In this document: positions 47,412-54,840 of the stretch, one piece after another
Layout of the letters: every line of letters begins with the position of its first letter
How positions within the stretch are numbered: the first letter of the stretch is position 1
Assembly: GCF_001424875.1 (NCBI RefSeq)
Contig: NZ_LMCT01000012.1
Location: 218,679-282,678, forward strand
Reading direction: 5' to 3'
Origin: Kitasatospora sp. Root107
Lineage (GTDB): Bacteria > Actinomycetota > Actinomycetes > Streptomycetales > Streptomycetaceae
DNA: 64,000 nt
Notes under the pieces: generated by a model
The model's input: the letters and a program-made list of their open reading frames with translations, nothing else
Databases searched by the model: none
What the model was told of the DNA's origin: nothing
Position numbers and translations under genes: made by a program

Positions 47412-47771
47412 TCAGCCGAACACCCACAGGCTGAGCTTGGAGAAGCCGTAGTCCATGCTGGCCACCAGGCCCATGACCACGACCACGAAGACCACCACGA
47501 CGGTGGTGTACTGGGTCAGCTCGCTGCGGGTCGGCCAGACGACCTTGCGAAGCTCGGCAATGATCTGGCGGTAGAACAGCGCCGTCCGGGCGAAGATGCT
47601 CTTCTTGGCCCGCTTGCCGGACTTCTTCTCGCCGTCACCGCCCTCGGACTTCTGGGCACGCTTACGGTCGCGACGCGAGGGCACCTTGTCGTTGACGTCG
47701 GCGGAAGTCGCCTCCGCGCCGTCGGGGTTGCCGCTCTCAGGCGTTGCGGTGGAGCCCGTGGTCTCCGTCAC
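47412..47771 (-). CDS. secE: Preprotein translocase subunit SecE
   Basis: 119 residues from a GTG. A hydrophilic N-terminal half of about 60 residues (KKSGKRAKKS) precedes the amphipathic region with ELRKVVWPTRSELTQYT and a single C-terminal membrane helix, which is the minimal one-helix SecE. It is a core part of SecYEG. It lies just downstream of tRNA-Trp in the same direction. Confidence 0.96.
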   Translation of the reverse strand: MTETTGSTATPESGNPDGAEATSADVNDKVPSRRDRKRAQKSEGGDGEKKSGKRAKKSIFARTALFYRQIIAELRKVVWPTRSELTQYTTVVVVFVVVVMGLVASMDYGFSKLSLWVFG

Positions 47772-47913
47772 TCGTCCTCACCTGAATCCGGGTCCTGCCG
47801 AGCGTCGCTTCGCGTTGGTGCGGGCGATCCGGCGAATGCAGTGCGGTGGAGCCATCTCCGCATCAAGCCCGCTCACTCCTGTGGAGCGAACGGGCTGGAT
47901 ACGGTTCAAGCAG

Positions 47914-47986
47914 CAGGGCAAGAGGGACTTGAACCCCCAACCGCCGGTTTTGGAGACCGGTGCTCTACCAATTGAGCTATTGCCCT
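47914..47986 (-). tRNA. tRNA-Trp (CCA)
   Basis: 73 nt on the minus strand with a full cloverleaf: acceptor AGGGCAA / TTGCCCT, anticodon loop CTCCAAA with CCA, and T arm GGTTCAAGTCC. Discriminator G; the 3' CCA is not encoded. It is 142 bp upstream of secE, the usual Streptomyces position. Confidence 0.97.
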
Positions 47987-48223
47987 ACGGAGCTTTGCGG
48001 CTCCGGAGATGACCACCAACCTACCGCATCCGGGTCGCTGCGTGAGTTACGCACCGGTGGAGCCGCACTTCGGGAGCCATCGAGCAGTGAGTGTACGTGT
48101 TCCGGAGCGTTTGGTCGAACCCCATTCACGGACCGCCCACCGGCGGGTACGCATAGTGGACGGATCCGTACACATGCTGAAACCGCCGTACGCGGCCTTG
48201 AAGGACTCTGCAACGATTGCGGC

Positions 48224-49453
48224 ATGAGCGCTCCCACCCCCCGCCCCGCAGACCGCCGCGTCTCCGCCCGTGTCGGTGCCATCGCCGAGTCCGCCACCCT
48301 CGCGGTGGACGCCAAGGCGAAGGCCCTCAAGGCGGCCGGCCGCCCCGTGATCGGCTTCGGCGCCGGAGAGCCGGACTTCCCGACCCCCGGCTACATCGTC
48401 GACGCCGCCGTCGCCGCCTGCCAGGACCCGAAGAACCACCGCTACACCCCGGCCGGCGGCCTGCCGGAGCTGAAGGCCGCGATCGCCGCGAAGACCCTTC
48501 GCGACTCCGGCTACCAGGTGGACGCCTCCCAGGTGCTGGTCACCAACGGTGGCAAGCAGGCCATTTACGAGGCCTTCGCCGCGATCCTGGACCCGGCCGA
48601 CGAGGTCATCATCCCGGCGCCGTACTGGACCACCTACCCCGAGGCCGTGAAGCTGGCCGGCGGTGTCCCGGTCGACGTCGTCGCGGACGAGACCACCGGC
48701 TACAAGGTCTCGGTCGAGCAGCTCGAGGCCGCCCGCACCGAGAACACCAAGGTGGTGCTCTTCGTCTCGCCGTCCAACCCGACCGGCTCGGTCTACACCG
48801 AGGCCGAGGCCGAGGCGATCGGCCGCTGGGCGCTGGAGCACGGCCTCTGGGTGCTCACCGACGAGATCTACGAGCACCTGGTCTACGGCGACGCCACCTT
48901 CACCTCGCTGCCCGCCCTGCTCCCCGAGCTGGCCGACAAGTGCATCGTGGTCAACGGTGTGGCCAAGACCTACGCGATGACCGGCTGGCGGGTGGGCTGG
49001 ATGATCGGCCCGAAGGACGTCGTGAACGCCGCCGCCAACCTGCAGTCGCACGCCACCTCCAACGTCTCCAACGTGGCGCAGCGCGCCGCGCTGGCCGCCG
49101 TCTCCGGTGACCTGGCTGCGGTGGACGAGATGAAGACCGCGTTCGACCGCCGCCGGAAGACCATCGTGCGGATGCTGAACGAGATCGACGGCGTGTTCTG
49201 CCCCGAGCCCGAGGGTGCGTTCTACGTCTACCCCTCGGTCAAGGACCTGCTGGGCAAGGAGATCCGCGGCAAGCGCCCGGCCACCTCCGCCGAGCTGGCC
49301 ACCCTGATCCTGGACGAGGCCGAGGTCGCGGTCGTACCCGGCGAGGCCTTCGGCACCCCCGGCTACCTGCGGCTGTCGTACGCGCTCGGCGACGCAGACC
49401 TGGCCGAGGGCATCGGCCGGATGCAGAAGCTGCTCGGCGAGGCCCGCGCCTGA
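48224..49453 (+). CDS. aspC: Pyridoxal-phosphate aminotransferase, aspartate aminotransferase type
   Basis: 409 residues of fold type I, class Ib. [13 protein letters not shown] near the N-terminus, SPSNPTG, and the PLP lysine in [16 protein letters not shown] are the family motifs; the C-terminal arginine for the carboxylate is in YLRLSYA. It likely converts aspartate and 2-oxoglutarate to oxaloacetate and glutamate. The ATG at 48224 has only a distant AAGGA. The 237 bp between tRNA-Trp and this gene hold no gene. Confidence 0.93.
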   Translation: MSAPTPRPADRRVSARVGAIAESATLAVDAKAKALKAAGRPVIGFGAGEPDFPTPGYIVDAAVAACQDPKNHRYTPAGGLPELKAAIAAKTLRDSGYQVDASQVLVTNGGKQAIYEAFAAILDPADEVIIPAPYWTTYPEAVKLAGGVPVDVVADETTGYKVSVEQLEAARTENTKVVLFVSPSNPTGSVYTEAEAEAIGRWALEHGLWVLTDEIYEHLVYGDATFTSLPALLPELADKCIVVNGVAKTYAMTGWRVGWMIGPKDVVNAAANLQSHATSNVSNVAQRAALAAVSGDLAAVDEMKTAFDRRRKTIVRMLNEIDGVFCPEPEGAFYVYPSVKDLLGKEIRGKRPATSAELATLILDEAEVAVVPGEAFGTPGYLRLSYALGDADLAEGIGRMQKLLGEARA

Positions 49454-49564
49454 CGGTCCGTCGCCCTCTTTCCGGTGTCCTGCCGGTCACCGCCCCTTTC
49501 ACCCCTTCGAGGGATGTGAAAGGGGCGGTTCCCGTTCGGGGCCCTGATACGGCAGGATCGGTGA

Positions 49565-50584
49565 ATGGAACGCCAGCGTGATGTCCGGAGCCTGCCGAAG
49601 GCCCATCTGCACCTGCACTTCACCGGTTCGATGCGGCCCGCCACCCTGCTGGAGCTGGCCGACAAGCACCGGGTCCGGCTGCCCGAGGCGCTCAGCTCCG
49701 GCGAGCCGCCCCAGCTGCGGGCCACCGACGAGCGGGGCTGGTTCCGGTTCCAGCGGCTGTACGACACCGCGCGCTCGGTGCTGCGGGACGAGTCCGACAT
49801 CCGGCGCCTGGTGCTGGAGACCGCCCAGGACGAGGCCACCGACGGCTCCCGCTGGCTGGAGATCCAGGTCGACCCCACCTCGTACGCGCCCCGGCTCGGC
49901 GGGCTGATCCCCGCCCTGGAGCTGATCCTGGACGCCGTCCGGGAGGCCTCCGCCGCGACCGGCGTGGGGATCCGGGTGCTGGTCGCGGCGAACCGGATGA
50001 AGTCCCCGATGGACGCCCGCACGCTGGCCAGGCTCGCGGTCCGCTACGCCGACCAGGGCGTGGTCGGTTTCGGCCTCTCCAACGACGAACGGCGGGGCCT
50101 GGCCCGGGACTTCGACCGGGCCTTCGCGATCGCCCGCCGGGGCGGGCTGCTGGCCGCCCCGCACGGCGGCGAGCTCTCCGGGCCGGAGTCGGTCCGGGAC
50201 TGCCTGGACGACCTCGGCGCGGGCCGGATCGGCCACGGCGTCCGGGCCGCCGAGGATCCGCGCCTGATGCAGCGGCTGGCGGACCGTCAGATCACCTGCG
50301 AGGTCTGCCCGTCCTCCAACGTCTCGCTCGGGGTTTACGAGCGCGCCGAGGAGGTGCCGTTGCGGAAGCTGTTCGAGGCGGGCGTCCCGATGGCGCTGGG
50401 CGCGGACGACCCGCTGCTGTTCGGCTCCCGGCTGGCCGCCCAGTACGAGCTGGTCCGCGACGTGCACGGCTTCAGCGACGCCGAGCTGGCCGAGCTGGCC
50501 CGGCAGTCCGTCCGCGCCACCCGCGCCCCGGAGGACGTCCGCAAACAACTCCTGGCGGACATCGACGCCTGGCTCGGCGCCTAG
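49565..50584 (+). CDS. add: Adenosine deaminase family protein
   Basis: 339 residues. KAHLHLHFTGSMRPATLLELA gives the two metal-binding histidines (the usual DGS is FTGS-like here), then GFGLSNDE, HGGELSGPE, RIGHGVRA, CPSSNVSLG and the GADDPLLFGS region with the catalytic Asp. It converts adenosine to inosine. The Asp-to-Thr-like change in the first motif is common in Streptomyces members that I recall, so activity is likely, but adenine or aminodeoxyfutalosine deaminase activity cannot be excluded. Confidence 0.88.
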   Translation: MERQRDVRSLPKAHLHLHFTGSMRPATLLELADKHRVRLPEALSSGEPPQLRATDERGWFRFQRLYDTARSVLRDESDIRRLVLETAQDEATDGSRWLEIQVDPTSYAPRLGGLIPALELILDAVREASAATGVGIRVLVAANRMKSPMDARTLARLAVRYADQGVVGFGLSNDERRGLARDFDRAFAIARRGGLLAAPHGGELSGPESVRDCLDDLGAGRIGHGVRAAEDPRLMQRLADRQITCEVCPSSNVSLGVYERAEEVPLRKLFEAGVPMALGADDPLLFGSRLAAQYELVRDVHGFSDAELAELARQSVRATRAPEDVRKQLLADIDAWLGA

Positions 50585-50598
50585 ACAGCCGGGCTGCA

Positions 50599-50693
50599 CC
50601 ACCAGGGGCTCGGGGAACTGCGACGCCGACCTCAGGAGTGTTCAACGTACGTACAGGGTCAGGCACCTTCGCAGTGACCCGAGCCCCTGGTGG
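50599..50693. repeat. Interspersed palindromic element, copy 2
   Basis: Perfect 16-bp terminal inverted repeat (CCACCAGGGGCTCGGG at 50599-50614 and its complement at 50678-50693), with inner partly paired arms (ACTGCGA and TCGCAGT). The whole can fold into one long hairpin. It fills the 115-bp gap between two convergent genes, where it may act as a bidirectional terminator. It matches the element at 16971-17111. Confidence 0.85.
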
Positions 50694-50699
50694 TTGCTC

Positions 50700-51740
50700 T
50701 CAGAGGTTGACGCCGATCATGACCGGTTCGTTGACCAACTCGACGCCGAACACGGCCCGTACCCCGTCCCGGATCTCGCGGGCCAGGCCGAGCAGGTCCT
50801 CGGTGCTGGCTGCGCCCCGGTTGGTGAGGGCCAGCGTGTGCTTGGTGGAGAGCGTGGCCGCGCCCGCCCCGTACCCCTTGCCGAAGCCGGCCTGGTCGAT
50901 CAGCCAGGCGGCGGAGGTCTTGGTGCATCCGCCCGGCGCGGGGTAGGCGGGCGCCGTGCGCTCCCCCAGCCGGGCCAGGAAGTCGGCGTACTGAGCGGCC
51001 GTCAGCACCGGGTTGGTGAAGAACGAGCCCGCCGACCAGGTGTCATGGTCCGCCGGGTCGAGCACCATGCCCTTGCCCGCCCGCAGGCCGAGCACCGTCT
51101 TGTAGGCGGTCCGCAGTGCGACCCGCTCCCCGGCCTCGACGCCCAGCGTCCTGGCGACCTCCGCGTACCGGACGGCCGTGGACTGCCCCTCGGCGTCCTC
51201 CAGCCGGAACCGGACCCGCAGCACCACGTACCGCTCGGGGTCGGCCTTGAAGCGGCTGTGCCGGTAGGAGAACTCGCACTCCGCGTTGGTCAGCGTGACC
51301 GTCTCGCCGACCCGCCGGTCGTACGCGACCACCTCGGTGATGCCGGTGGCCACCTCCTGGCCGTACGCGCCGACGTTCTGCACAGGCGTGGCGCCGGCCG
51401 AGCCGGGGATGCCGGCCAGGAACTCGATGCCGGCCAGCCCGGCGTCCACCACCCTCGCCACCGCGTCGGCCCAGACCTCGCCGGCCGCCAGCTCCAGCTC
51501 GACCCCGTCCAGGGCGAACCCGGTGGTGGCAAGTCGCAGCACCGTTCCGTCGAAACCCTGGTCGCCGATCACCAGGTTGGAGCCGCCGCCGATCACCAGC
51601 AGCGGCTCGCCCGCCTGGTCCGCCGCCCGGACGGTCTCGACGACCTCCTGGTCGGTGGTGGCGGTGACGAGCCGACGGGCCGGTCCGCCGAGCCGGAGGG
51701 TGGTCAGCGGGGCGAGGGGGGCGTCCAGTTCAACAAGCAC
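50700..51740 (-). CDS. murB: UDP-N-acetylenolpyruvoylglucosamine reductase
   Basis: 346 residues from a GTG. The FAD-binding region has LLVIGGGSNLVIGDQGFDG and GIEFLAGIPGSAGATPVQNVGAYGQE; the catalytic Ser-containing AGSFFTNPVL and the C-terminal GGAASTEDLLGL complete the type I MurB pattern. It reduces UDP-GlcNAc-enolpyruvate to UDP-MurNAc in peptidoglycan synthesis. It is 59 bp after the MaoC-type gene in the same direction. Confidence 0.95.
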   Translation of the reverse strand: MLVELDAPLAPLTTLRLGGPARRLVTATTDQEVVETVRAADQAGEPLLVIGGGSNLVIGDQGFDGTVLRLATTGFALDGVELELAAGEVWADAVARVVDAGLAGIEFLAGIPGSAGATPVQNVGAYGQEVATGITEVVAYDRRVGETVTLTNAECEFSYRHSRFKADPERYVVLRVRFRLEDAEGQSTAVRYAEVARTLGVEAGERVALRTAYKTVLGLRAGKGMVLDPADHDTWSAGSFFTNPVLTAAQYADFLARLGERTAPAYPAPGGCTKTSAAWLIDQAGFGKGYGAGAATLSTKHTLALTNRGAASTEDLLGLAREIRDGVRAVFGVELVNEPVMIGVNL

Positions 51741-51799
51741 GCCCCCAGCGTACGGGGGTCGCCCGGCCCGGTGGGCAGGACGACCCTCGCCTTCGGGTG

Positions 51800-52222
51800 T
51801 CAGCCGAGCTGGACCACCGCGCGGGACATGTTGAGCACCTTGTTCTCGCCGTTCTTCACCAGCAGGTCGACCCGGACCCGGCGGTCGTCCAGCAGGGCGG
51901 CGACCTTGCCGGTGACCTCGATCACGGTGCCGACGCCGTCGTTGGGGACGGGGACGGGCTTGGTGAAGCGGACTCCGTAGTCGAGCACCGCGCCCGGGTC
52001 GCCGACCCAGTCGGTGACCACCCGGATCGCCTCGGCCATGGTGAACATGCCGTGCGCGATGACGTCGGGCAGGCCGACCTCGACCGCGAACTTCTCGTTC
52101 CAGTGGATCGGGTTGAAGTCACCGGAGGCGCCCGCGTACTGGACGAGCGTGGCGCGGGTCACCGGGAAGGACTGGGCGGGCAACTCGGTGCCGACCTCGA
52201 CCTGGTCGAAGCTGATGGTCAT
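51800..52222 (-). CDS. MaoC-like hot-dog dehydratase (HadB-like)
   Basis: 140 residues from the ATG at 52222, which has GGGGGAG 8 nt upstream; a GTG at 52231 that overlaps the previous stop is an alternative. The motif SGDFNPIHWN carries the D-x-N-x-x-H active site of R-specific enoyl hydratases. It resembles mycobacterial HadB, the 3-hydroxyacyl-ACP dehydratase of FAS-II. It probably works as a heterodimer with the product of the preceding gene. Confidence 0.88.
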   Translation of the reverse strand: MTISFDQVEVGTELPAQSFPVTRATLVQYAGASGDFNPIHWNEKFAVEVGLPDVIAHGMFTMAEAIRVVTDWVGDPGAVLDYGVRFTKPVPVPNDGVGTVIEVTGKVAALLDDRRVRVDLLVKNGENKVLNMSRAVVQLG

Positions 52223-52227
52223 CCTGG

Positions 52228-52686
52228 TCACTCCCCCGCCTGGTCGGCGGCCCGGGCCACCAGCGTCATGATCGCGGTCACCACGTGCTCGCCGCTCTCG
52301 TCGTGCACCTTGCCGCTGACGGTCAGTACGTCGTTGCCGGCCAGCGACTTGATCGCGTCGATCGCGACAGTGACCGTCAGCCGGTCCCCGGCGTGCACCG
52401 GGCGGCTGTAGCTGAACTTCTGGTCGCCGTGCACCACTCGGCTGAAGTCCAGGTTCAGCTCGGGGTCGTTCACCACCTGGGCCGCGGCCCGGTAGGTGAT
52501 CACGAACGGGAAGGTCGGTGGCGCGATCACTTCCGGATACCCGAGTGCCTTCGCGGCCTCGACGTCGGTGTACGCCGGGTTGGCGTCGCCGATCGCGGTC
52601 GCGAACTCGCGGATCTTCTCCCGGCCTACCTCGTACGGCTCGGTGGGCGGGTAGGTCCGCCCGATGAACGAGGGGTCGAGGGCCAT
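52228..52686 (-). CDS. MaoC N-terminal domain protein (HadA-like)
   Basis: 152 residues starting MALDPSFIGRTYPPTEPYEV; IREFATAIGDANPAYTD and APPTFPFVITYRA match the UPF0336/HadA family. It lacks the full hydratase motif and would serve as the substrate-binding partner of the next gene. AGAGGAG lies before the ATG. The order rpmG, HadA-like, HadB-like is the same as in Mycobacterium, where it is followed by hadC and secE. Confidence 0.88.
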   Translation of the reverse strand: MALDPSFIGRTYPPTEPYEVGREKIREFATAIGDANPAYTDVEAAKALGYPEVIAPPTFPFVITYRAAAQVVNDPELNLDFSRVVHGDQKFSYSRPVHAGDRLTVTVAIDAIKSLAGNDVLTVSGKVHDESGEHVVTAIMTLVARAADQAGE

Positions 52687-52724
52687 GGGCTACTCCTCTG
52701 ACAGTGGGTCACACAGCTGGTACA

Positions 52725-52769
52725 GAAAAAAGCTCCAGGCCGTGCCCCTTGCGGGACACGGCCTGGAGC
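52725..52769 (-). terminator. Intrinsic terminator of rpmG
   Basis: On the minus strand a 17-bp stem (GCTCCAGGCCGTGTCCC, one mismatch) with a 4-nt loop is followed by TTTTTT, a textbook Rho-independent terminator, 42 bp after the rpmG stop. Confidence 0.9.
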
Positions 52770-52810
52770 CTAGAGCCTGATCACACCAGGCCCGACGACG
52801 CCTTGCGGGG

Positions 52811-52975
52811 TCAGCGGGTCTCGCGGTGCGCGGTGTGCGAGTTGCAACGGGGGCAGTGCTTCTTCATCTCAAGACGGTCCGGGTCGTTACGCCGGTTCTT
52901 CTTGGTGATGTAGTTCCGCTCCTTGCACTCCACGCAGGCCAGCGTGATCTTCGGGCGGACGTCGGTGGCAGCCAC
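52811..52975 (-). CDS. rpmG: 50S ribosomal protein L33, zinc-binding type
   Basis: 54 residues from a GTG preceded by AGGAAGG. It reads [17 protein letters not shown], then [21 protein letters not shown]; the two CxxC pairs mark the C+ (zinc-ribbon) paralogue, which in Streptomyces coexists with zinc-free copies controlled by Zur. No Zur box was identified by eye upstream. It is too short to stand out as an open frame but is unambiguous. Confidence 0.96.
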   Translation of the reverse strand: MAATDVRPKITLACVECKERNYITKKNRRNDPDRLEMKKHCPRCNSHTAHRETR

Positions 52976-53056
52976 GGGAGTGCCTTCCTAAAAAATGGGT
53001 GATGACACAACAAGAGTAGCCGATCGGGAGTTCGATCTCCCGACCGACTACGCGGG

Positions 53057-53129
53057 TAGCGGTGACCGGACTTGAACCGGTGACACAGCGATTATGAGCC
53101 GCTTGCTCTACCAACTGAGCTACACCGCT
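53057..53129 (-). tRNA. tRNA-Met (CAT), elongator type
   Basis: 73 nt on the minus strand; acceptor AGCGGTG / CACCGCT, D arm AGCTCAGTTGGTAGAGC, anticodon loop CTCATAA, T arm GGTTCAAGTCC. The AGCGG acceptor with a normal 1-72 pair marks an elongator, not an initiator. It lies 82 bp upstream of rpmG. Confidence 0.96.
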
Positions 53130-53173
53130 TTGATGATCGTGCGTCAGACCAAGATCTGAAACCTTCTCACCAG

Positions 53174-53246
53174 AGCCCCCATGCGGAATCGAACCGCAGA
53201 CCTTCTCCTTACCATGGAGACGCTCTACCGACTGAGCTATAGGGGC
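53174..53246 (-). tRNA. tRNA-Thr (GGT)
   Basis: 73 nt on the minus strand; acceptor GCCCCTA / TGGGGGC, anticodon loop ATGGTAA with GGT, T arm GGTTCGATTCC, discriminator T. It lies 44 bp upstream of tRNA-Met and is probably cotranscribed with it and rpmG. Confidence 0.96.
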
Positions 53247-53512
53247 GAACGAGGAAGAGATTACACGTTTCCCGGCCAGAGGTGAAATCCGTATCCGGCC
53301 CGGAAGATCGCAGGTGGGCGGCCCGTACGGACGCTCCTGTGCAGTACTCGCGTTCGACGGTGCCTCGGAACCGACGGTGCCGGCCACCCTCGACCCGGTA
53401 CGACTGCTGCGAGCCTCCGAGCACCCCGCCCCGACTCCCCATAGGCTCGACCCTCAGTGATCTTGCGGCTCCCGGGGCGCCCCGAGGCCGCCGGGCAGCG
53501 AGGAGCCGGCCG

Positions 53513-54787
53513 ATGACCGCGGACAGCGCACCCGCCGAGGGGCCGCACCCGGGCGAGGGGTCGTCGAAGGGACCCAACCCGCTCGGCCACGGCCCGGTCC
53601 TGCTGCTCGCCAACGCCCGGCTCACCGACGGCCGGGTGGTGGACGTCCGGATCCGCGGCGACCGTATCCAGGCGGTCGGCACCACCGGCAGCCTCGGCCC
53701 GCTGCCCGCCACGCCGGGCAGCCCCACCAGCACCACCGGCGCCCGGATCGACCTCGGCGGCTACCTCCTGCTGCCCGCCCCCGCCGAACCGCATGCGCAC
53801 TACGACGTCGCCTTCTCCGCCGCCCTGCCGACACCCCCGCCGGAGACCCCCGCCGACCTGATCCGCCGGGTCACCGAGGGCGCGCTCACCGCGCTCGGGT
53901 ACGGGGCGACCGCCCAGCGCACCCACGTCGGGATCGGCGGCGCGCACGGGCTGCGCCGGCTGGAGGCCGTCCTGACGGCCCGCCAGGCACTGCGCGGACT
54001 GGCCGAGCTCCAGGCGGTGGCGATGCCCCGGCTGCTCACCGGCCGGGCCGGTGCGGACGGCCGGGCCCAGCTCCGGGAGGCGCTCAAGCTCGGCGCGGCG
54101 GCGGCCGGCGGCTGCCCGGACCTCGACCCGGACCCGGTGGGCTACGTCCAGGTCCTGCTGGAGGCGGCCCGCGAGGCGGACTGCCCGGTGGACCTGCACA
54201 CCCTGGGCCGCGACCCGGCTCAACTCGCCCGAATGGCCGCCGTGTTGGCGCCGCTGCGGCCCCGGGTCACGGTCGGCCCGGTGAGTGCGCTGGCGGACGG
54301 CGGGGCGGCGGTGCTGGCCGGCGCCGGACTGCGGGTGGTCTGCCTGCCGCAGAACGGCGGCTGCGTCGGCCTCGAAGGCCCGGCTGCTCCTCTGCGGCCT
54401 TTCCAGGTACGGGAGTTGACCGAGGCCGGGATCCCGCTGGCCGCCGGCGCGGGCGGCCTGCGGGACCTCGCCAACCCGGTCGGCCGGGCCGACCCGCTGG
54501 AGGCCGCGTACCTGCTCGCGGCGGGCGGCGGGATGAGCCTGGAGGCGGCGTACGAGGCGGTCTCCCACCAGGCCCGGACGGCCCTCGGGCTGCAGCCCGT
54601 CCGGGTCGACGCCGGTTTCCCGGCCGAGCTGCTGGCGGTCCGGGGCGACTCGCTGGCCGGGGCGCTGGCGGGCGGGCACAGCCGGCTGGTGATCCACAGT
54701 GGCCGGGTGGTGAGCCGGACCAGCGCCGTCCGGGAGTTCGCCGACACGGTGGCGCTGGCGCTGCCCCGGCAAAGCACCCCGGGGTGA
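53513..54787 (+). CDS. Amidohydrolase-like protein (cytosine deaminase family)
   Basis: 424 residues from the ATG at 53513, which follows AGGAG at 8 nt; an 77-codon upstream extension is rejected because it runs over the tRNA-Thr flank. The protein has the amidohydrolase layout: DVRIRGDRIQAVG, the metal motif EPHAHYD, a later QRTHVGIGG and a barrel end with VCLPQNGGC and AGGLRDLANPVG. The family usually has HxH, H, H and D metal ligands; here the usual HEAH-like third motif is only partly visible, so activity or metal use may be altered. It is divergent from tRNA-Thr. Confidence 0.75.
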   Translation: MTADSAPAEGPHPGEGSSKGPNPLGHGPVLLLANARLTDGRVVDVRIRGDRIQAVGTTGSLGPLPATPGSPTSTTGARIDLGGYLLLPAPAEPHAHYDVAFSAALPTPPPETPADLIRRVTEGALTALGYGATAQRTHVGIGGAHGLRRLEAVLTARQALRGLAELQAVAMPRLLTGRAGADGRAQLREALKLGAAAAGGCPDLDPDPVGYVQVLLEAAREADCPVDLHTLGRDPAQLARMAAVLAPLRPRVTVGPVSALADGGAAVLAGAGLRVVCLPQNGGCVGLEGPAAPLRPFQVRELTEAGIPLAAGAGGLRDLANPVGRADPLEAAYLLAAGGGMSLEAAYEAVSHQARTALGLQPVRVDAGFPAELLAVRGDSLAGALAGGHSRLVIHSGRVVSRTSAVREFADTVALALPRQSTPG

Positions 54788-54840
54788 CCGCGTGACCGCT
54801 GCGCACGCCGGGGTGGCTGTTGAGCGCGCCCCGGTAGCGG

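Noticed and set aside
48018-48023. TAGGTT on the minus strand upstream of tRNA-Trp as a -10 box
   Set aside because: No acceptable -35 hexamer lies 16-18 nt upstream, so a promoter call is not supported.
52887-53387. A 166-codon minus-strand frame across rpmG and two tRNA genes
   Set aside because: It reads through both tRNA genes and is out of frame with L33, which is clearly the real gene here.
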